NCBI GenBank assembly: GCA_036012865.1
Contig: DASCQC010000020.1
Coordinates: 1-11,298, forward strand
Length of the DNA: 11,298 bases
From: DASCQC01 sp036012865
GTDB taxonomy: Bacteria > Pseudomonadota > Gammaproteobacteria > Comchoanobacterales > Comchoanobacteraceae
Direction: 5' to 3'
Translations under genes and position numbers: made by a program
Notes under the pieces: model-generated
Database searches by the model: none
What the model was told of the DNA's origin: nothing
The model's input: the letters and a program-made list of their open reading frames with translations, nothing else
Shown: piece after piece, positions 5,692 to 11,298 of the stretch
Position numbering within the stretch: position 1 is the first letter of the stretch
How the letters are laid out: each line of letters opens with the position of its first letter

Positions 5692-7548
5692 ATGAAAAAA
5701 GTTGAAGGTTCTGATCTTTATTATCGGCATGCTATTCGTTTAAAGCCGTCTGAGTTTCATTTAGAAAAAATGAATGGTTTACGAGCTTATTACTCTATCT
5801 ATTATCAGCGTTTTTTATGCGATAACGTTGATAAAGGGCATGCATTTATTAAGAGTATTTATGAGTTAATACAAAAAGATAGTGTCGTTGATGATCTAGG
5901 AGATATAAGGGGGAGCCTAGGCTCTGTGAGGCCTTATGTAAGTTTGTTTTTGGCCTCGGATAAAATGAATCAATTGGCTACAATATTAACAGATAAATCT
6001 GGAGATGTTGAGTATGTTAGGACTAAATTAAGAGAGATCTTTCCAAAGCCAACATCGCTTAAGCGTATCAATGATAAGGCTCTTGAGTTAGCAAAAACCC
6101 ACAATTCAAACCAGGGAATTCGGTTAGATGAAAGCCTTTTTTTTCAAAAGTATGTGGCTTCTGAGTTATGTTTATCTATGAAAGATTCTTTCCCCCTTTT
6201 AGGACATCTATATCAAAAATATACGAATGAAGAAAGGGATGCAATTCAAAAGAATTTTAAAGACAAAATCAAACCGATCACAACGGATTATTGTTATAGA
6301 AGTGCTTCCGATTGTAGTGGGCAACAGGCACCCACTAGTGTAGGAGCTAACGATGGGTTGGTAACTATTCCTTTAGAGGATACGTTTAGTGTTCAAACTT
6401 GTGTTGATCTAAGATTAGGTAGCGGGCTAGAAAAGGCTAAAGATATGGACTCGTATTTTGTTGCTTCAGGAGGGCTTTCAGAAGGGTCGGGTTATCCTTT
6501 AAAACCTTATCGAACTTTTCCTTTCAGGTTCAAAATAGTTTTAGAACACAAGGTTAATGATAAAGGTGATAGGCTTGTTGAGGTAGATGAAAGTTCTTTT
6601 CGTTGGGTTCTGATGATTTGTTTCCAAGAAAAAAGTAAAGATAACAACCAGTTAAGTAATGATGTGCTTCGGGCATTGTGCTCGAGCTCATTCATTTCAA
6701 AAAAAATGAGTGAAGTTGTGTCTTTGTCTGACTTTCATCGACTTGCCACGACTCAGAACAGATCCAATGGTTTTGCTGAAATTATGTCAGGAGAAGATCA
6801 CTTTATACCAGGCGTGCATGAAAGTTCTATTGGTTTATCAAGAAAACCTTTAAGTGCTTTTAGAGATTCAAATAAAACTCTTATCTTCAACCTTGTTTTT
6901 TGTTTGTCTTTATTCGTTTTTTCAGTTATTTATCTTATTACTATTTACCAAGGGCTTAATGTTTTGGGTGTCTTGAGTGGGGTTAAGTCGTGGTATGATC
7001 CTCGAGTGTTAGGAGGGTTTGTCTTGGGTGGAGGCGCATTCATGGCGGGTTGTTGTAATTTTTTTAGTAAAAAATATGAGAAGTCATCGTTTGGAATCTC
7101 CCTCTCTTCGACATTATTGCCAATATTGATTGGGTTATGTGTTTTAGGTTTTAGTTATAGTTTGTTCGCTGCTTCTTTGTGGTGGAGCAAGCCATTAGTA
7201 GCCCTAACGGGAGTTTTTGACCCAAGGTTTGTACTGGGTGTGGTTAGTTGCTTGTTATCAGCAGGAGGGACTGTTCTTTCAGCGAAAAATCTACAGTGTT
7301 TTTCAACTTTGTTTTCATGTTTTTCGAGAAACATCTCCAATGATCAGGGGATCACTAAGAAAGCAGGAGATTTTCTGGTTAGCAAAGCTCATGAGCAAGC
7401 TCGAGAATTGTTGGATGTGCTTTTGGAATCAGGATTTACTTCAGAAAAAGCAGATAAGATGGTTAGTCGAGATAAAGCAGCGGCCAGTAGCGATAAAAGG
7501 AACAAAATAACCCAAGAATCAGAATTATCTTTATGTAATCTATTGTAA
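5692..7548 (+). CDS. Unknown 618-aa protein with C-terminal four-helix membrane module (paralogue of the next gene)
   Basis: I recognise no known family. Residues 1-390 are predicted soluble, mixed helical and strand-containing. Four hydrophobic helices follow at about 397-418, 438-457, 474-497 and 511-530, then a polar, Lys/Glu-rich tail (545-618) ending in TQESELSLCNLL. The membrane part looks duplicated: W-Y-D-P-R438 before helix 2 and V-F-D-P-R512 before helix 4 are each followed by L-rich GGG/AGG helices ending in S-K. The protein resembles the 663-aa product downstream by eye over its whole length (RPYV at 80-83, FPLL at 167-170, YRTF at 273-276). There is no signal peptide. The ATG is 8 bases after the petC stop with no terminator or clear promoter and a poor ribosome site, so it is probably read from the petABC transcript. 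A role in respiration is not indicated by any motif; a secreted or membrane-modifying role is inference from the paralogue's promoter. Confidence 0.85.
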   Translation: MKKVEGSDLYYRHAIRLKPSEFHLEKMNGLRAYYSIYYQRFLCDNVDKGHAFIKSIYELIQKDSVVDDLGDIRGSLGSVRPYVSLFLASDKMNQLATILTDKSGDVEYVRTKLREIFPKPTSLKRINDKALELAKTHNSNQGIRLDESLFFQKYVASELCLSMKDSFPLLGHLYQKYTNEERDAIQKNFKDKIKPITTDYCYRSASDCSGQQAPTSVGANDGLVTIPLEDTFSVQTCVDLRLGSGLEKAKDMDSYFVASGGLSEGSGYPLKPYRTFPFRFKIVLEHKVNDKGDRLVEVDESSFRWVLMICFQEKSKDNNQLSNDVLRALCSSSFISKKMSEVVSLSDFHRLATTQNRSNGFAEIMSGEDHFIPGVHESSIGLSRKPLSAFRDSNKTLIFNLVFCLSLFVFSVIYLITIYQGLNVLGVLSGVKSWYDPRVLGGFVLGGGAFMAGCCNFFSKKYEKSSFGISLSSTLLPILIGLCVLGFSYSLFAASLWWSKPLVALTGVFDPRFVLGVVSCLLSAGGTVLSAKNLQCFSTLFSCFSRNISNDQGITKKAGDFLVSKAHEQARELLDVLLESGFTSEKADKMVSRDKAAASSDKRNKITQESELSLCNLL

Positions 7549-7569
7549 GGTTGCTAGCTATACAGCTAT

Positions 7570-7589
7570 CTTAATGTTTTCTTAATGTT
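7570..7589 (+). promoter_or_regulatory. PmrA-box-like tandem repeat upstream of the 663-aa protein gene
   Basis: CTTAATGTT (7570-7578), TT, CTTAATGTT (7581-7589): two perfect 9-bp direct repeats with an 11-bp period, as expected for an OmpR-family response regulator dimer. The PmrA site of Legionella and Coxiella is published as two cTTAATatT halves separated by two bases; this differs only by G for A at position 7 of each half. A weak -10-like TAACCT (7597-7602) begins 10 bases after the second CTTAAT, the spacing of activator-dependent PmrA promoters. A good ribosome site follows. PmrA in those genera controls Dot/Icm genes and effectors. Confidence 0.65.
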
Positions 7590-7612
7590 GTATGGTTAAC
7601 CTATGAAAAGAG

Positions 7613-7620
7613 AAAGGTGG
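7613..7620 (+). promoter_or_regulatory. Ribosome binding site of the 663-aa protein gene
   Basis: AAAGGTGG lies 7 bases before the ATG at 7628 and is one of only two convincing Shine-Dalgarno sequences in the window. It fixes the start and implies independent, fairly strong translation, unlike the paralogue at 5692. Confidence 0.7.
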
Positions 7621-7627
7621 AACGATT

Positions 7628-9619
7628 ATGGCAAGAGCCGAAAGACTTAATCAGCGATGTCGATATATTTTAGATATTAATACTTCAGAGATGAAAGTGT
7701 ATTCTGAGAATTTGCAGGTTTGGTTTTTATATAAGATTTTTTTTGAGTCCATAGCGAACCGAAATAATATTTATTTGACCTCTACTCAACAGGAAGAGTT
7801 CTATAATCTTTTTAGGCAGTTAGCAGATCTTAATCTTTGTGTGGACAATATTTTAGGGCCAGACCAATTATACAGTAAAATGAAGTACCAAGGTGAGGCT
7901 GTCATCAATCTTTCAGACATTGAGCATGATTTTATTGAGATTGGAGACTTTCTTCCTTTTTGTGAGCCTATGCCCCAATCGCTCATTGATTCGTTACAAC
8001 GTATTAAGGCTGAGCTTTTAGATATTCGAGCATCTTTTACCAACGGTAATTTAACCCTAGAAAAAGTCAAAAATTTTGATAGGTTAACGAGGCCTTACGT
8101 TAAATTTTTTACTCGGTGTGAAAATATCAGAGACAAGGATGATATCAACAATTGGCAAGAGTATATCGCTAAAGTTCAAGAACCCGAGGTACCCCATTGT
8201 TTTGATAAATTCTATCGAGCAGAGAATCAAAATGTCTTTCAACAAAATGCAAAAAGAGGTATCTTCAAAGGAAATGACCAAACAAGAGATTGGAGTTCTT
8301 TGGATCCATCCGAAAAAGCATGGTTTTGTACCCTTGATGGACAGTTAGGTGAGCAGCAATATGATAGACTTGTTGCTAAAACAGAGGTTCATGAAGCCTT
8401 TCCACTACTCAATGAATTTTACGGATATGAACATCCTACAGGAACAACACCACTTGATCTGGTTTCTAATATAAATTCTGATAATCAGGGCGATTACAGA
8501 GAGTATTATTTCTTAGAAGCTGATGAATCTAAGGTTAATTATTTTTACTGTGAAACAATAAAAAAATTAGGGTTTAATGCAGGTGATGTGCCAAAAGGCT
8601 CTGAATTTGAAGCAAAAATAGCCTATATTAATGAGAGACTACTAAAGAAAGAAAAAATACAAACTAAAGTACACTCACAAGACAATGGGTCTAGTTTAAT
8701 GTCCCTGCTTTATTATAGAACGTTTGAGGTTAAGGATTTTACGGTTAAGGTTGAAAACAAGGTATCTATTTTAATCTCGGATGAAAGCTTATTTCGGTCA
8801 ATAATGAATAGTGACTTATCTAAAAGAGTGACTGCTTGCTATGATCTAGGAGAAATAAAGTCTTTAGCTTATATAGAAGGTATGGGCTCTGAATCGCTTC
8901 GGGACAGAGCAACAGAAACATTTTTTTCCAATAAAGAGAGATTTTTTGAAGACCAAGAGATGCAGGTAAGAGTACTGCAACCTAATCAATGTCAAGAATC
9001 TAAAATACCTATTTATTTAGGTATGTTTCAATTGGTTGTATTCATAGCCTTGGCTTTGACTTATAGCTTTTGTCTTCTTGCAGGCCAACCTTTTTGGGGC
9101 GCTTTTTATGCGGTTAATGGCTGGAGAGATTCTCGTGTTATCATGACTTTCTTGCTGGGTGCTGGAAGTTTGGTTAGCGGGATTTATTCCGCGAAAAATC
9201 AATATCACTTGAATGATACTTGGTTTTTGGGGGTGATTATTCCTGTTGTAACAGGTTTGTTTTTGATGGGGTTTTCTTGGCATGTTGTTGCTTATGCACC
9301 ATGGTGGCAACAAGCACAAATAGCTTATCAGGGCATGACCGATTATAGAATTTTGCTGACAAGCTTGTTTTTGCTTGGTTCGGGGTTTTCGTTTGTAAAG
9401 TCTTTGATGACTGTTTTAAATATGAACTGTTTTCATGCTTGCATGAAGCGCTTAGCACCAGAACTGTTTGACACAGAACCCAGCGTTAAAAACTCTGTAG
9501 ATCCAACTTCCCCTGGCGATCTTAATACCGCACGACCCAATAGTCCTCAGCAAGTTAAGAACACTCAAGGTGAGACGGAAGATTTGGTCAATGATCCCAA
9601 GTCTAAAGTAACGATTTAA
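7628..9619 (+). CDS. Unknown 663-aa protein with C-terminal four-helix membrane module; candidate PmrA-regulated effector
   Basis: I recognise no known family. Residues 1-455 are predicted soluble and rich in charged and aromatic residues. Helices lie at about 462-485, 503-521, 532-555 and 574-592, followed by a polar tail (610-663) with several prolines and an acidic patch GETEDL about 12-15 residues from the end. The tail resembles Dot/Icm C-terminal signals (acidic block, polar end). It parallels the 618-aa upstream product: RPYV 155-158, FPLL 258-261, YRTF 363-366, W-R-D-S-R503 before helix 2, G-F-S-W after helix 3 and T-D-Y-R574 before helix 4. Start and ribosome site are clear, and a PmrA-like box sits 39 bases upstream of the ATG. 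There is no signal peptide, so Sec export of the long N-terminal region is unlikely. Effector status is inference. Confidence 0.85.
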   Translation: MARAERLNQRCRYILDINTSEMKVYSENLQVWFLYKIFFESIANRNNIYLTSTQQEEFYNLFRQLADLNLCVDNILGPDQLYSKMKYQGEAVINLSDIEHDFIEIGDFLPFCEPMPQSLIDSLQRIKAELLDIRASFTNGNLTLEKVKNFDRLTRPYVKFFTRCENIRDKDDINNWQEYIAKVQEPEVPHCFDKFYRAENQNVFQQNAKRGIFKGNDQTRDWSSLDPSEKAWFCTLDGQLGEQQYDRLVAKTEVHEAFPLLNEFYGYEHPTGTTPLDLVSNINSDNQGDYREYYFLEADESKVNYFYCETIKKLGFNAGDVPKGSEFEAKIAYINERLLKKEKIQTKVHSQDNGSSLMSLLYYRTFEVKDFTVKVENKVSILISDESLFRSIMNSDLSKRVTACYDLGEIKSLAYIEGMGSESLRDRATETFFSNKERFFEDQEMQVRVLQPNQCQESKIPIYLGMFQLVVFIALALTYSFCLLAGQPFWGAFYAVNGWRDSRVIMTFLLGAGSLVSGIYSAKNQYHLNDTWFLGVIIPVVTGLFLMGFSWHVVAYAPWWQQAQIAYQGMTDYRILLTSLFLLGSGFSFVKSLMTVLNMNCFHACMKRLAPELFDTEPSVKNSVDPTSPGDLNTARPNSPQQVKNTQGETEDLVNDPKSKVTI

Positions 9620-9680
9620 TCAAGAATAAGATAAAGAGAGGGTTCTTTTCATTTAATGAGGTATCCTGTATGCTTGTGCT

Positions 9681-10577
9681 ATGAAGATTAAATTGGCCAC
9701 ACGCAAAACTCCATTAGCTTTAGCTCAAACACTTTTAGCAGAAAATCTTTTACAGTCGGCTGGTTTTGACTGTGAACGAGTTGTTATGACAACGGATCCA
9801 GATAGCAAACTCAATACACCCTTGAGTCAATTTGAAAAATCTGCTTTTACCAGTGCTCTTGAGCAGGCTGTTTTGGAGGGTAAGGCTGATTGTGCAGTCC
9901 ATTCTTTAAAAGACTTGGGGGTTAGGCAGCCAGACCCTTTAGCTTGCGTGGCCTTCTTACCTCGAGCAGCTGTTGCTGATGTTTGGGTCAGTCAAAAGTA
10001 TCGAAGTCCAGATAAAGCTCCAGAAGGAGCGAAGGTAGGGTCATCCAGTATTCGGCGCTTTTGGCAATTAAAACAACGCTGGCCTCATCTTGACGTGATA
10101 CCCATTCGCGGTAGTGTAGGGACTCGATTGCAGCATTTAGAGCGAGATTATGATGCAGTAATTTTAGCTCAAGCAGGTTTGGATCGCTTAGCATTAGACC
10201 CGGGGCATTCAATGATCTTAACACCTGAACACCATGTCCCATCTCCTGGTCAGGGTGCCATTGTTCTGCAAATGAGCCAACAACACCCTTGGTGGACAAA
10301 ACTACGTGAGTTATCTCACCAGAAGACTGAACAAGAGGTGACTTTAGAGCGCCAATTAGTTGCTTTTCTAGGGGGGCATTGTCAAGTTCCGTTGGGTGTT
10401 CTTGCTTATCATCATCAAGGAAAGTGGTGGATGAAGGCAGGGTTATATGCCAAGAATGTATGCATTGAAGCTGATTTTAGCCATCAAGATAGTGATACTG
10501 TGTATCAGAAAATTATGCGTAGTTTAGTCAAGCAAGGTATTGAGGATGCTATTCAGGCAATGGTCAATAATGATTAG
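9681..10577 (+). CDS. hemC: Hydroxymethylbilane synthase (porphobilinogen deaminase)
   Basis: It condenses four porphobilinogen molecules into hydroxymethylbilane, the third common step from 5-aminolevulinate to haem, in the cytoplasm. The 298 residues are close to the family's usual 305-315. Visible signatures: L-A-T-R8 near the N-terminus, A-V-H-S-L-K-D78 with the catalytic Asp, S-S-S-I-R125-R126, R143-G-S-V-G-T-R149, PSPGQGA (187-193), and L-G-G-H-C234-Q-V-P, whose Cys carries the dipyrromethane cofactor. The sequence is divergent in places: the usual KGLFxKELE reads K53-S-A-F-T-S-A-L-E, so the second lysine is Ser, and the TxGD element reads TTDPD. The core catalytic residues remain, so it should be active. 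The start has no clear ribosome site; an in-frame stop at 9657-9659 and no other ATG leave 9681. It overlaps the following acyltransferase gene by 8 nt. hemD does not follow, as it often does. Confidence 0.95.
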   Translation: MKIKLATRKTPLALAQTLLAENLLQSAGFDCERVVMTTDPDSKLNTPLSQFEKSAFTSALEQAVLEGKADCAVHSLKDLGVRQPDPLACVAFLPRAAVADVWVSQKYRSPDKAPEGAKVGSSSIRRFWQLKQRWPHLDVIPIRGSVGTRLQHLERDYDAVILAQAGLDRLALDPGHSMILTPEHHVPSPGQGAIVLQMSQQHPWWTKLRELSHQKTEQEVTLERQLVAFLGGHCQVPLGVLAYHHQGKWWMKAGLYAKNVCIEADFSHQDSDTVYQKIMRSLVKQGIEDAIQAMVNND

Positions 10578-11298
10578 AATCATTAAGGGTTTGGTTATGT
10601 TGGTTTGTTTCTCAATCATGACAATACTCTTCATTACGCCAGCACTTTTGGTGCTGATGTATAAGCGCTATATTTCTTATCAGCAAGGTGAGTGGTTAGT
10701 TCGCCACATGCGTTATTTGTTTGTTAGGATGCATGATAGAATTTTTTGGCACCCTAGTCGCTTTGAGGTTATTTGGAGAACCCCTAAAGTATCGCCTGCT
10801 CAGACATCTGCATTGATGATTTCAAATCATCAATGCTTTCTTGATTCTCATTTTTTGATAACCTTGGCTCAAGCCTCTTTAGGTGATCAGAAATTTTTGA
10901 TGAAAGACTCGATAAAATGGATTCCTTTCTGGGGTTGGTACACATGGTTAAATAATTATCCTTTCATTAAGAATAATAATAGGGTGAATAGGTTTAGAAA
11001 GGCATTTGTTTCAGATTTATATCAAAAAATCAAAGAAGAGTCTGTGAGGTCTCAGGCTTTACCCACCATGTGGACTTGTTATCCTGAAGGGACGCGTTAT
11101 AAGCAAAATAAAGATCAACATAATAAAGGAGTATTAAGTCCCAGAGTAGGGGGGGTGAAAACATTACTAACTATGTTTGATAAGCCAGTAGTCTGTTGGG
11201 ATATTACTTTAAAATATCATCCAAAACCACCTTCTTATTTCGATGTTTTGTTTGGCAAAGGTTATAGTCTAGAAGTGTGGGCAGAATCACATCAATTA
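10570..11298 (+). CDS. PlsC-type lysophospholipid acyltransferase, N-terminal 243 residues (continues past right edge)
   Basis: This is a membrane acyltransferase, probably 1-acyl-glycerol-3-phosphate acyltransferase or a YihG/LCLAT1-like relative, transferring acyl chains to lysophospholipids at the inner membrane. The frame is open from ATG 10570 to the window edge (243 codons). A hydrophobic segment at residues 5-31 is a membrane anchor. Motif I is N-H87-Q-C-F-L-D92 (HX4D catalytic pair), a KDSIKWIPFWGW segment (112-123) and PFIKNNNR (131-138) correspond to the substrate-binding motif II, and Y-P-E-G-T-R (171-176) is motif III. The eight-base overlap with the hemC 3' end (ATGATTAG) implies translational coupling. 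The 3' end is missing, so subfamily and full length cannot be settled. Confidence 0.9.
   Translation, partial: MIRIIKGLVMLVCFSIMTILFITPALLVLMYKRYISYQQGEWLVRHMRYLFVRMHDRIFWHPSRFEVIWRTPKVSPAQTSALMISNHQCFLDSHFLITLAQASLGDQKFLMKDSIKWIPFWGWYTWLNNYPFIKNNNRVNRFRKAFVSDLYQKIKEESVRSQALPTMWTCYPEGTRYKQNKDQHNKGVLSPRVGGVKTLLTMFDKPVVCWDITLKYHPKPPSYFDVLFGKGYSLEVWAESHQL

Noticed and set aside
7553..7570. Hairpin TAGCT-ATAC-AGCTA after the 618-aa gene as a terminator
   Set aside because: The stem is only five A/T-rich-to-mixed base pairs and no T-run follows; the PmrA-like repeat begins immediately after.
9017..9458. Minus-strand open frames opposite the 663-aa protein's membrane module
   Set aside because: They lie antisense to a hydrophobic coding stretch, overlap each other in different frames and lack start signals.
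9633..9650. AAAGA...TCTTT hairpin between the 663-aa gene and hemC as a terminator
   Set aside because: The stem is A/T-rich and short, and the following sequence has no solid T-tract.
1..11298. Mobile element, CRISPR array, tRNA or rRNA
   Set aside because: I saw no transposase or integrase motifs, no spaced repeat array, and no cloverleaf or rRNA sequence on either strand.

Overview
The window looks like chromosomal DNA of a low-G+C gammaproteobacterium. The evidence is the cytochrome bc1 operon: cytochrome b has PVWY instead of PEWY at the quinol-oxidation site, a 15-residue step between the helix-D haem histidines, and an SNNPDG segment, which I associate with beta/gamma-proteobacteria. 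A tandem CTTAATGTT-TT-CTTAATGTT element at 7570-7589 closely matches the PmrA box of Legionella and Coxiella. This suggests, but does not prove, a Legionellales-like, host-associated organism with a Dot/Icm type IV secretion system. No secretion gene lies in the window.

Layout, left to right. Positions 1-357 (-) hold the N-terminal 119 codons of an unrecognised gene that continues off the left edge. Positions 482-895 (+) encode a small single-helix protein with a prepilin-like G/E signature. It converges on a GTG-started coiled-coil protein gene (903-1448, -). After a 244-bp gap of unclear content comes a PBP4-type D-Ala-D-Ala carboxypeptidase (1693-3117, -), whose promoter sits so close to the ATG that the mRNA may be leaderless. 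Divergently, petA-petB-petC (3220-5683, +) encode the complete cytochrome bc1 complex in a tight operon. Eight bases after petC, and presumably on the same transcript, is a 618-residue protein of unknown function. After a 79-bp gap with the PmrA-like box follows a 663-residue protein. Then come hemC (haem synthesis) and, overlapping it by 8 nt, the 5' part of a PlsC-like acyltransferase that runs off the right edge.

The housekeeping part is coherent: hemC makes the tetrapyrrole precursor needed by the two cytochromes of the bc1 complex, and dacB and the acyltransferase serve the envelope. The part that stands out is the 618/663-residue pair. By eye they are divergent paralogues along their whole length. 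Each has a large soluble N-terminal region, a C-terminal four-helix membrane module that appears internally duplicated around a W/F-x-D-x-R motif, and a polar C-terminal tail. With the PmrA-like box before the second gene, they are good candidates for a previously undescribed family of membrane-targeted secreted effectors. That role is inference only.
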